Shown: in pieces, positions 32,686 through 42,970 of the stretch
Numbering within the stretch: the stretch's first letter is position 1
Layout of the letters: every line of letters begins with the position of its first letter
Assembly (NCBI GenBank): GCA_035079385.1
Contig: JAVHKY010000043.1
Span: forward strand, 2,232,001 to 2,296,000
Origin: Aspidiotus rigidus
Lineage: Eukaryota; Arthropoda; Insecta; Hemiptera; Diaspididae
Length of the DNA stretch: 64,000 nt
Reading direction: 5' to 3'
The notes under the pieces: model-generated
Database searches by the model: none
Told to the model about the DNA's origin: nothing
The model's input: only the letters and a program-made list of their open reading frames with translations
Program-made: the position numbers and the translations under genes

Positions 32686-32791
32686 TCATGTCCGTGCCGT
32701 GACTACGATTTGAGCATTCAACGATACGTGATCTACGTGACAACATGATTTGCAGTCTGTAGTCACGCGGCACGGACATTCATGTCCGGCA
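32686..32791. repeat. foldback split by copy A
   Basis: CATGTCCGTGCCGTGACTAC at 32688-32707 pairs with GTAGTCACGCGGCACGGACA at 32759-32778, and the outer CCGGACAT arm is shared with the duplication created by copy A. The left arm tip lies on the far side of copy A at 32208-32215. Confidence 0.6.
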
Positions 32792-32805
32792 GTACTATAC
32801 CATGG

Positions 32806-32846
32806 CATTGACTATATATTACTTCGTAAGTAATATATAGTCAATG
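32806..32846. mobile_element. 41-bp hairpin insertion with 7-bp duplication
   Basis: A near-perfect palindrome (CATTGACTATATATTACTT, short loop, complement) flanked by ACCATGG on both sides (32799-32805, 32847-32853). It equals the outermost arms of the 301-bp element at 35781-36081, with everything inside deleted. Confidence 0.8.
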
Positions 32847-32882
32847 ACCATGGCCATGACTCTCTATCGAGTAAGCTAGAAT

Positions 32883-34015
32883 CCTTGTGAATTGATACCT
32901 ATAGTCGTTATAGGGAAACAGAATAACTTGCTCTACTCGGTTATTCATTTCATTTTTTTTTTTTTTTACTCATGTGAAAAAGGTAAAATTCAACCTTTAA
33001 AAGCGAGCGTTGGTAGGTCTCAACTCCTACATGCGAAACGCAGAGAGGAAGGTTGAATTTCCTAGTCTTGAAAAATGAGACAGTGTATTTTTGGAGAGTT
33101 GGGAATTTAATCTATCCATTTTTGGAGAGTTGAAAATTGAATCTAGGTAATTTTGTAGATATGAAAAATGAGTAAAAAATGATGTAAAGAAGGTAAAAAA
33201 ATAGGTTTGTCACAAAGGTGTCGCAGAACATGAATCTCTAAAATCTCTTTAATAATCCTAAAAAATAAGGTCTTTTTATGTAGAGTGATTTAAGTGATGA
33301 AAAAAGTACTGGATGTGAAAGTGAAAAAAAAGTTATGAAATATTGGTTTTTTAACCGAGTGTCCAAGGTGGCGCAGAACAACATATTTGTATATCAGTTG
33401 AAAAAGTTATGAAATATCGGTTTTTTAACCGAGTGTCTGAGGTTTGAAAAAGTTATGAAATATCAGTTTTTTAGCCGAGTATCTGAGGTGGTGCAGAAAT
33501 ACATCAAAATTGATGCAAATTGTATAAAAATTGATACAAAAAGTATGAAAATTTTTAAACCTCTGAATTTTTTTCTATTAAAATTATTAAAAGATTGAGT
33601 AATAAAAAGTGTGAAATGTATTAATATTTGATTAAAAAATAGCAAAATATTAGGATTTAAAAAAGAGAGGTGTAGTATAAAAAATGAGTGGTGGATTGTA
33701 TCAATTTTGTATCAATTTGTATCAAAAATTATTGAAAGAGTGAGTAAGAAAAAGTGTGAAATGTATTAATATTTACTTAAAAATGGCAAAATATTAAGAT
33801 TTAAAAATGAGGGTGTCGCATAGAAAAATAGATCTGGTGCATGAGTGATGTAGAGTTGAAAATGTAGTAAATTGCATAGAATATGGTGGGGAAAGAGATG
33901 AAATTGATACAAAAGTTTTGAGTAGTGTATGAGTGGCGTAGAGTTGAAAATGGCTCTGGCGCATAAAAAATGAGGGTGGCGCACGAGTGGCGCGGGACAT
34001 ACACTCTATATCTAC
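32883..34015 (-). repeat. 1.1 kb AT-rich repeat, copy 2
   Basis: Uninterrupted partner of 15347-17556 in reverse orientation, about 98% identical by eye. It shows that the true unit is about 1.13 kb, from AGTAGATATAGAGTG to TATCAATTCACAAGG. It has recurring phrases such as 'TATTTCATAACTTTTTCA' and 'ACTCGGTTAAAAA', but no gene. Confidence 0.85.
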
Positions 34016-34268
34016 TCTAAGCTCTACATGATAGGAGGAGGATTAGGAAAAATTATCGGAATAGCGGGTTCCCCGCTGCCATTGCAGTCCTATCTTTTTT
34101 GTTTTCTCAGTAAAACGCTCACTATTAGCTATCCAACCTCTCATAATTATTATTAGAATAATTCTCCTGGTTCTTCTTATAAATGTTGGTTTCTCTCTTA
34201 TGATTGATTGCGACCCACGAACATCCCCAACAATATGATCAGAAAATTCTTTTGTAGCCATTATTTTC

Positions 34269-34406
34269 TCACCTCGTTTTCCCTTTATTTGTTGTAGGTA
34301 CGCCATCTAGCTCTAATGACGCCAATTTCTCGGTTGGTACATCCGAATTTTTACTTAAAATAAAGATGACTTCAGCCTTTGTCACATTAGTCCACAATCC
34401 GTCCAT
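34269..34406 (-). CDS. possible first exon of an unrecognised gene
   Basis: From the ATG at 34406 there are 45 codons with gene-like composition: MDGLWTNVTKAEVIFILSK, then acidic residues and LDGVPTTNKGKT. An acceptable donor follows (ACGAG|GTGAGA, 34273/34272), after which the frame stops at once. No matching downstream exon was identified. It may be a gene fragment carried or broken by transposons. Confidence 0.3.
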   Translation of the reverse strand: MDGLWTNVTKAEVIFILSKNSDVPTEKLASLELDGVPTTNKGKTR

Positions 34407-34419
34407 ATTATTCGATTAA

Positions 34420-35687
34420 AAAATAAAACTAAATATGTAAATCAACCTTTAAAACTTTACTTCCCCAGAGCACGAATTTCTACTGCAGAAAGATCTTTCA
34501 CAACACGCTTTTCCAACAAAAATACTGTCGTACTTGTAACATTCATACTTGCGTAATTCGTGTACTATATGCAGAAAATCGTTGCATATTTCGTGAAATA
34601 CGCAACTTCCCATCCCCCGTATTTCTTGTATTTATCACACACATCCCTTGCTCATTACGTGTATTGAGCGAAGTGGTTGCGTATTTCATCAAGTACGCAA
34701 AATCTCTGCCATGTATCATGCCATCACACAAATTACGCGTAATACATACATCTAATTTATAAAAGATTAACTAGGAACCATTCGTAATTTAAAAAAAATA
34801 TAATTTGACCCATTTGAACTTCAAGACAAAAAACAATCTTACGTTTTATAATTGAAGTTTCACATCATGAAATCCAGACTCGATATAAATAGGATTATTC
34901 GAAATTGAAAAACACTCCGAAAAATCCAAGTTATAGGTACTTAATTAAAACTGAAGAATTATGTCAATGATTCATATGAAAAGATTTAACTAGATAAGGT
35001 ATAAAAATATTTATACCCCATAATAAGCAAAAAAATAGGTTTACTTTTTAGAGATCACAGATTATTTTAGCACTAAGTCAATTTTTTTCATCAGTATTAT
35101 TTCGTATTCTTCATACTTTAACATGAAGATGAATGCAATTGAATCCAACATGAAACAGCAAAAATAGACCTATTCCGGTACCACCACATACTTGATTTTG
35201 AAGAAGTATCGCTTAGCTTGGATGTTTCAGTTCAACTCTTCATCATTACCATGTTGTTCAGTTTCACCTTCAATATTTGAGTTCGAGTTTTCATCTAGAA
35301 ATATTTGAATTTTCAATAAATATAGCAATTCACAATAATCGTTACGCTCGAACTAGAAAGCAATGAAGTTTTAGCTGGAAAATAATGACTCCTCGATCAA
35401 CAAAATAAATTTTACAGGCATTTTTCACTAATTATTTTCACCCTAAAAAATATATCTTAAAAATTTTTGAACCTATCGAGTATCTCGACTTATGGATGGA
35501 AATCAATTTTATCACTCGCAAATTTACAACTCCTATACATTTTACTAAATTGAAGTTGAAGTTTTCAAAACACAATAATATTATAATACCACTCAACTGA
35601 AACCGATCAAGGATTTCTGAGCCTTGAGCGGGAGCCAAATTATTTCATAGAAATCAGATTTCGTAGATTTTGATCTTTTGTATTCGG
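34420..35687. other. intergenic
   Basis: Only the GCGTATTTC-rich stretch (34545-34735), similar to 14350-14490 on the other strand, is notable. No gene seen. Confidence 0.35.
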
Positions 35688-36257
35688 ACTGGGCATATTG
35701 TAGATTCGCTAGCGTCGCCTGTGTAAAGTATTGAGAAAGTACTGATAAGCGAACAGTGATCGTGACTTGAAAGTTGAAACCATTGACTATATATTACTTC
35801 GTAACCCAGACCATTGACTATATATTACTTCGTAACCCAGACGTACAGTCCTATTGTTATGAACGGTGTCGTTTTGCTGGAAACGACAACGTGAGTGCGC
35901 TGCGTGTTAACCAGTAGAGTAAAAGAGAAAAAACATCGCTGAACATCGTTCCCTCTCTGTTACACCTACGTCTTGACATCTGGCGCGATCTGTTATTCGT
36001 ATCCAACGTAATCCAAGAAAACGACACCGTTTATAACAATAGGACTGTACGTCTGGGTTACGAAGTAATATATAGTCAATGTTGAAACTGAAGGTGATTT
36101 TTTAGTTTTTCTTCAATTTCTTCAAAAATAATGAATTTAGGCGTGTACTCGTAAGGAACAAAATTGAAGAGCGGAAAATTTTCTTTTAAATGAAAATATT
36201 TTTGAGAGATTTTAAAAAATTCAAAAATTTTGCGCGACGCTAGCGCTGCCCGGTCCA
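35688..36257. repeat. repeat element hosting the hairpin MITE
   Basis: Left end CGGACTGGGCATATTGTAGA and then CTAGCGTCGC; right end GCGACGCTAGCGCTGCCCGG, so roughly inverted. About 170 bases of its right part (36085-36257) recur inverted at 47580-47750. Another piece related to its left end is near 46185-46215. The MITE at 35781-36081 is inserted inside. Confidence 0.55.
35781..36081. mobile_element. 301-bp hairpin MITE with 7-bp duplication
   Basis: The terminal arms of about 60 bases start CATTGACTATATATTACTTC and reappear inverted at the right end (36020-36081). The first 31 bases of the left arm are tandemly duplicated. TTGAAAC flanks both sides (35774-35780, 36082-36088). The interior resembles a stretch near 46330-46400 (inverted). 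Confidence 0.85.
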
Positions 36258-36950
36258 AATAGGAATGTTCAAAATATAAAATTTAGGACTGACGCTGTAA
36301 TAAGAACTCTCCTCGACTCATAATAATGAAATACACCTTTCCCTAGTCACCTTGTTATTCAAGTTCAGCTTTCTTGTATAATTATATTATGATAAAATAA
36401 ATGATTTATTTCACTGCAAAATTTTTCAATAAAATTACGAGCGTGTTTTCGATAACTAATGTAATACCAACTAGAGGATATAATAGTAATCCAACAGAAA
36501 ATGAAAGCGCTTTCACTATTTCACTACAGAATTTGTCCGTGAAGTAAATTTATTTCATTTGAATGAATATAATAAACTCCAGACTTTATTCAGTACTCAG
36601 GACACATTAAGTCATCCGGTAGGAAAAAATTTCCGAAAAGATTTTATTTCTTCATAAATTTGTTAGAAATAGTCTCTGTAGTTCTTGATGTTCCCCGCCT
36701 TTAAGTATGAAACTTTCTTTCCCAAAGCCCCTCTCTCCAAATGATCGAACGTCTAATGCGACGGAAATAATTTTTTGTTTTCTCTGGCAAGCCGCGCAAC
36801 CTATTTTTTTTCTGGTATCGTATCGCGTTATTAATTGAAGAATGAGAAGAGCGCTATTTCTTTTTAAATTACGAAAATCGTATTTTTTACGTTTCGATGT
36901 GTTTTAAGCTTCTTTCGGTTTTACCTCGAATAATCTAAATTTAATAAGCA
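36258..36950. other. 3' flank of Mfsd12
   Basis: Presumably contains the Mfsd12 3' UTR (minus strand). Reverse-strand AATAAA candidates occur near 36645 and 36545. No other gene seen. Confidence 0.4.
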
Positions 36951-38924
36951 TTAGTACTTATCTCTATTTCTACAATTATGTGTAGGTATTGAATTAAACC
37001 AACTTTCTGTAGGACGGTCTGATTCCAATGAAGTAATCGCTACAAGACCCATGAGCGCGGATAACGTACAACTAATAATCAACACATTTCTATAATAATG
37101 TGTAGATATGATCACTCCTCGTCTAAAATTAATCAAGTGCGTGAAAAAAACTAAAAGCATTATTTCAACAAATCTATAACATTATAGAACGAAAATATTG
37201 CTTACAAATTTTCTATCAGGAATACTACGGCGCCATTCAATACTTTATCCCAAAAACTCATGAAACCAAAGACCAAGGCACCATTTCTCGTATTTGTGCC
37301 CGCAAAATCAGTAGTTATACCCAAGCTTGTGACTAGAAGAATAGAATTTGCGATACCTAACGAGACGAAGAGGAGAAAAAAGACGACACTATAATATAAC
37401 TCTTCAACTATGTGTTTTAGCTTCGCGTGAATTTTACACCAAAATATTTCCAACCGAAGAGAATCACAACTTCATATATTTCCTTGAAACGAAAATTATC
37501 ATCTTTTGCTTGACCGAAAAATATGCAAACGCAAGCAGCTATACCGAAAAGTGCTCCTATACTGTATGTCACCTGGCGAAAGAAAATTCAGCATAACTCA
37601 GGTTCTGAAAAACAAGACAAATTTGAACGAATAGAGTTTTTGAAATACATACCTTTCTTCCGAAAACCACGTTGAACAGTTTAATGACAGCAGACATACA
37701 AAAACTACTGACGAACATGACAAGAGGTAATATGGCCAAGTTTTTGGATGGTAATTCTAAATACGAGTGTAAATAATATGGTAAATAAATTTGGCTCAAA
37801 TTAACAAATAATCTAGTGGCAATGTAAACCATGGCAACATTGTAAATGCGAAAGCTGCAAAACAGAGAAGTACGACTCGCATTTGAACCGTGAAGCAAGG
37901 TTGTGCGATCCTCTTCTTGACCTGTACAATGATTCTCTTTGACACCGATATGGAATAATACCGACATCAGCAGGCCGAAAGCAGTCATGGTGTACGCGAC
38001 CAACTATAGAAATAATTTCTTAGGTACACAATACATGAAGAAAAATCAATCTGATTTCGACTAACAAAGTATGCCCTGACTTACTTGAAACTTGCGCTTG
38101 TCGCCTGGTCCAAAAGTTGTTTCCTTGTGGCACGTGAAGTACAATACTACCCATAGCAATATGTAGACCGCAATATTTGAGAGTACGGTAAATGAGTATC
38201 TGGAATAACTCATAGGCTTAGTTTCAAATTACGTATTGGGATGACTACAGGTACACATTCCTCTTTTTTTCTTTTGGCTTCTTTCTTTTCTCAAAGCGAT
38301 CATTTTTCCTTTTTCTTCTCACGATAGTTCGTTTAAATTCATTAATTTAAGTTACTTTTTTTAATCACCTTAAGGTCAGCAATCCAGTACGTTCGTGTTG
38401 ATGCGGCGTTAAATCAGGAACCAGAGACAGATGCGAAATTTGCGTAGCTGCCCAACCAAATTGAAAGATAACAATAAAGACGGAATAATAGACAAGTTGT
38501 TGAACATCGTTTAAACTTTGAAAACCCCAATACGGCGAGAAAATGAATGGAAAACTACAAAACACACAAATTGTACCTATAACCAAAGAATTAGGTGGAA
38601 TATTCATCAAATTTCCTTAAGAACTGAGATGTATCGAACAAAACGGCACAAACCCAGAAGATGCCAGCTTTTTCGACGACCATATCGACACAGCCAATTA
38701 TCAACAATTTTGTCCGAAAATATACCAACTAACTGGGTAGAAATAGCATCGGCTAGTTGGCCAATAGCTAAAGCAGCGCCGCTCAATTGATGGTCAAGCT
38801 GGAGTACGGAATTGAAGTAAATGAGCAAGTAGGTGAACCACATGGATGCACACAAATCATTAAATACATGTCCGATGCTGTAAGCTAATGTGACTGGATA
38901 CGATAGGACACTATTTACAGGCAT
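36951..38924 (-). CDS. Mfsd12: major facilitator superfamily protein MFSD12
   Basis: A 12-membrane-segment transporter of the MFS; in vertebrates MFSD12 sits in lysosome/melanosome membranes and is needed for cysteine import. Exons on the minus strand: 38924-38654, 38576-38369, 38199-38085, 38003-37653, 37572-37515, 37407-37206, 37122-36951; the phases all match and give 458 aa (human is about 480). Diagnostic blocks shared with the family: YSIGHVFNDLCASMWFTYLL near the N-terminus, RYGRRKSWHLLGT, FPFIFSPYWG, FQFGWAATQISHLSLVPDL, ATRLFVNLSQIYLPYYL, and ILLVTSLGITTDFAG with FGFMSFWDKVLNG. The exon 5/6 join (TTCG|GTCAAG) is the weakest because the donor is not ideal. The start is the first ATG, directly before the first membrane segment. 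Confidence 0.93.
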
Positions 38925-40130
38925 TGCAGCATTCGTAAGATAAATGATATCTTTATTTATAAAATCAATTAAGAATCAAACAAATATGAACGAAAGTTTT
39001 TAGTTAACCAAAAAAATATGAATTACAGAGCGGCAGACCTATGTTCTCACTCAATCATCCGCGAGTAGATAATGTTGATAACTGTAACATAATTATATAA
39101 TAATGTTCGAGTTTCGGTCACTAACGAATATTCATGATGAAAATAACGCAATATCTATTCAGATAGGAGAATAGACAACGAAACTGAAGCAGGTCCATGG
39201 ACTCACCGTTTGCTGTTCTTCTCAGCGCAAGTAATCCATAATTTCACTTTGAAGTGAGTGATGTAGATATATACTCTCACATTTAGAAGGAATATTGAGG
39301 ACGTTTAGAAAGTTATATTACATCACCTTTCACACACCTCACCTAAGATGTCTAAGTCAAGACGTAGGTACGGTAGAAGATGAAACGTATTCGAGTAAAA
39401 GTTCAATAATACATTACAGACGATCAGCACATTAGAATAAATATAGCAATGATAATAATCTAAAATAAATAATAATCGATCATGAATCATTAAATTCACA
39501 AGCAAAAGTAAAAAAAACTCATAATATAAGCCTATGATTATCATTTATCTCGATCTCATATTATTATCATTTTTGTCTAAAATCAGGTTAAAACTTGAAT
39601 CATGAGTCCCGTTAAAATGATATAAGGTTGAAACTTGGAGCGTTCCGTTCTCGAGGTCATATTTCTAACCTTCGTTAATGTCACAGGTTAATGTGAACAG
39701 AGTATAGACCCGAAGGCGCTAGACCATACAATAGACCGCCGATTTGCCTGTAAGAGCTCAGCTAGGAGCGCCACTCTCCACGCTGCGTGTTATCGATTAA
39801 TGTGTGTGTGATAGATCATGATGATTTCACTGTTAGACGACGGCTGGAAGACGGCGAAATTCAAACCTTTTTTAATCAACTAGAATTTCATTTTATCCTA
39901 CATTTTATTGCACTCTCGTTGAAAAATCATATTATAATCAATTTAAATACGCAGAACTAATTTCCATCATTTTTTGCCCTCCTGAAGTTGACAGTATTTC
40001 CGTTTGAATTTTGAAACAGTCCATGATCACTCACTCAATTTCACCCGCGCAGGTAATTTTGCAGCGCCATCTAGTGCGGGTCTAAACCCCAATATAATTC
40101 ACGTTATAGGTACATGTTTGTTCATGTTCA
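38925..40130. other. upstream of Mfsd12, intergenic
   Basis: No gene seen. At 39635-39705 there is half of the palindromic repeat found whole at 49723-49840 (GAGGTCATATTTCTAACCTT, then GTGAACAGAGTATAG). Confidence 0.4.
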
Positions 40131-40132
40131 CC

Positions 40133-40273
40133 ATTGTGACCCCGTCTACAGAAACCCGTCTTAGTGTTCAATTACAATCAGGAGAAAAGGAATCTTCCTC
40201 CTTCTGTAGAAGATTCTTTTCTCCTGATCGATATTCAACGCTAAGGCGGGTTTCTGTAGATGGGATCACCTAT
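40133..40273. mobile_element. foldback MITE
   Basis: ACCCCGTCTACAGAAACCCG and, further in, CAATCAGGAGAAAAGGAATC on the left are inverted on the right (AGATTCTTTTCTCCTGATCG, then GGCGGGTTTCTGTAGATGGG). The arms are about 65 bases with a very short loop near 40203. Confidence 0.75.
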
Positions 40274-41091
40274 GTTTGTTCACGGGTTAGGCATATTCTT
40301 TGATTCATTTTTTACACTACTTAGTTATAGGTGCAATTTTATATATAACTAGCTTTCCCACCCACTCTTTGTGCGGCTGCAAGTATAATATTATATTGAA
40401 CAAAATATTATATTATTTTGAAGGGGTTGTTAGTGAAACATTGAAAAAGATTATTTGAAAATTCTCATACTCCATAGAACTGAATAAGAAGTAAGAACAT
40501 AATGATTAATTTTATATTAAACAATAAGAAAATAAAGATGTCATTAAGACATCAAACCTCTGAAGTAATAGAAATGGGGGGGGGGGGAGTGAAAATAAAT
40601 AACACTGAAGTCAAAGAAATGGAAAGCAATGAATTTGAATCAAGTTTTAAACCGATAGAAGAGAGAATATTACATAAGACTAACTTGCAAAAATAACCAA
40701 TAAGCAAAATATAATTCATGTGGCACAATATTGAGTGATAAGAAAACACAATGTCAATAAGTTGAAATTCTCAACACCCCCACCAATAGTATATATAGTT
40801 TGAAATTCAAAATTTCATTAAGCTTCATATTTTATATTAACTGATGAAAAGCAGAAATGCTTCCGGATATGCGTCTCCTCCCCCTCCGAATTTCTCCTCT
40901 CCTCTCGAAATTGAAAATTCGATGACCCGTTTTTTATATACCTATCTTGACTGATGAAAAGTCAAAATTTTATCAAGTCCCCTTTCTGATGTAATTTATT
41001 GTTGAAATTGACAATTTCATTGTCTCATTTCAAATGTAATAGAAAGTCAAATTCTTCCAAACATCCTTTCCCTTCACCCAATCTTCGGCCT
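40274..41091. other. intergenic
   Basis: AT-rich, with a poly-G run at 40576-40587. No gene or bounded element. TAACTAGCTTTCCCACCCAC (about 40348) resembles tails of dispersed retroelements. Confidence 0.3.
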
Positions 41092-41397
41092 ATGTCTGAT
41101 TTTTTTGGAGAAGGTATTTTCGATACAATCACGAATAATCACAATGAACAGCCTCTTAATCTTGATCTTGAGGAACATGTTTTATTTACCTACTGTGTTG
41201 AGTGCCTTGATGATAAAAACCAGTTATACCAAATCACTAAATTTCTCTATACCCAACTTGATAATGAGTACAAACTCGAAACGCAAAAGTACGATTCAGT
41301 AAATTTTCATCAAATTTCCGAAGATTCGATTTGGATTCTCAAACTTCTTACTTGTACTTTAGACCAATTTAATCGCGGAATCGATTTTAATTCTTGA
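41092..41397 (+). CDS. hypothetical 101-aa ORF
   Basis: ATG-started frame, acidic, with mixed residues and no low complexity (DLEEHVLFTYCVECLDD, then QITKFLYTQLDNEY). No domain recognised and no splice partners found. It may be an isolated exon, a gene fragment or chance. Confidence 0.25.
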   Translation: MSDFFGEGIFDTITNNHNEQPLNLDLEEHVLFTYCVECLDDKNQLYQITKFLYTQLDNEYKLETQKYDSVNFHQISEDSIWILKLLTCTLDQFNRGIDFNS

Positions 41398-41768
41398 ACA
41401 CCATACTTTTGTTTGCATAATGAACCGATTTTCATGAATTCGATTCGACTCTCTGTTTCAAAAATTACAATTTGTAAATTTTCAACACAATACTTTTGTT
41501 TGTATAGTGAACCAATTTTATTCTATAAATGATGTTAAAACCCAATTTTACCCACAGTTTTCCGTGGGTAAAATAGCCTATTTTTTCATGGGTTTTGTGA
41601 GCGTGAAACACGGTATCATAGCACACCGTAGCGTGAAATACAAGCAAATTTTTGCGTTGAATGACAGATTCGCTAAACTTTAGATGATTTTCTCCCCCTT
41701 TTTCAGTCTTCAGCCTTTTTAATTTTTAGTTTTTAATAATTTTTACATTTTCATTTATAGAATAAAAC

Positions 41769-41893
41769 GTTGTATCATACACGACGGTGAAGCGAGCCAA
41801 TTTACTCGCGCGTTTACTCCACTCGCTATCGCTTGTTCCGTAAACCTCGCGTTCCTGAAATAATGGCTCACTTTACCGTCTTGTATGACAAAC
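41769..41893. mobile_element. short inverted-repeat element
   Basis: TTGTATCATACACGACGGTG, then AAGCGAGCCA at the left; TGGCTCACTTTACCGTCTTG, then TATGACAA at the right. Inner arms GCGCGTTTAC/GTAAACCTCGCG also pair. A compact MITE-like hairpin. Confidence 0.65.
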
Positions 41894-41902
41894 ATACTAT
41901 TA

Positions 41903-41960
41903 CTAGCGGTTGGCGGCGCGCCTCCGGCGCGCCTGACCGCTAGCTGTGTGTTGAGTAGAT
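41903..41960 (-). mobile_element. second Helitron 3' end
   Basis: On the minus strand, GGCGCGCCGGAGGCGCGCC is followed by eight bases and then CTAG|T. This is the same hairpin/CTAG design as the Helitron end at 27666. It marks a second, probably non-autonomous, family member whose body lies to the right. No Helitron protein remains there. Confidence 0.65.
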
Positions 41961-42469
41961 ATCTGTGTTTTATAGGTATCTGTATCTTGTAGGTATGTGT
42001 GTTTTGTAGGTATCTTGGAATTCAGATGAATTTTTAAAAAAGAAACAGTGGAAAGAGTTTTGCAAAATTCACAACTATTCAGTTCAAAAATAAGAAAATA
42101 GACACCAAAAACTGCGACTGTACTTATAAAAATATATCAAAGTTCCGAGTCGCACAAAAATAAAATCACCAAATTAAATTTTTTACACACTAATTCACTT
42201 GAGAGCTGACTTAACGCGTGAAGTCTGTATTCATCGCAGCAGAATACAGACAAATCCATTGACATTTTGCCAGTCCCTAAGAAAACACACGGACAACAGG
42301 TAAAAAAAAGGGTAATTTCCGCTAGCCCATACCCGCCGCACCGTGTCTAGACATTGGTTCTTGTATGAGATACCGGATGTAAAATCCTTTATGTAGGTGT
42401 TTTTAAAACTGTGAATAAAATAACTTGCTTAGTATGGTAGTACAGCGAATACTGTAGTCACAAAATTTC

Positions 42470-42970
42470 CTCCTAAAAATCTGGAACCGGGCTCATTCGA
42501 AAGGAAATTACAGGGGCTACAATTTTGGTTCTCTTCAATTTTTCATAAAAATGAGTTATACTCGAGTTATCACAATAATTCAATTCTCGAAACTGCGCCA
42601 CTCGCCACTCAACGCGCGTAGGTCTAACGTACATGGCAAGCTACACCACCACGTTTTTTTATATTGAAAAAAGTCATTGTTTTCGCCCTTTTTTGAAATT
42701 ACTCAGCACCTCCCCGTCAAATTTTTATTTTTATGAGTCTATGTGCTGCTCTGGGATGAGGACAATATATCCTGAAAGTTTGAAAGCGATCGGCCCAGTA
42801 GTTCTCGAGTTATAAACGGACAGGACGACAGACGGACAAACTTTCTGCTTTATATAGGCCTATTAGAAAGATTATTGATGCAAAAAAATAATTCATACGC
42901 ATCGCCTGGAATCGAACCGCATACTCTGGTTATGCATTAGACGCCCACGCCACTGTACGTTATGTGCGTG
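42470..42970 (-). mobile_element. tRNA-derived SINE
   Basis: On the minus strand a tRNA-like head carries a box A match (TGGCGTGGGCGTC, 42952-42940) and a perfect box B (GGTTCGATTCC, 42918-42908). A body follows with GTTTGTCCGTCTGTCGTCC (about 42835-42815) and AACTCGAGAACTACTGGGCC. The body section near 42475-42570 recurs at 45735-45860 (AAAGGAAATTACAGGGGCTA-type). The head is too degenerate to be a working tRNA gene. Confidence 0.6.

Noticed and set aside
32260..32748. Identical peptides encoded at 32260-32472 and 49417-49629, which look conserved
   Set aside because: Both are inside the two copies of the 462-bp element; identity reflects recent transposition, not selection, and no transposase motif is present.
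42900..42970. Functional tRNA gene
   Set aside because: Box A is imperfect, the acceptor and anticodon stems do not pair, and a SINE body follows.
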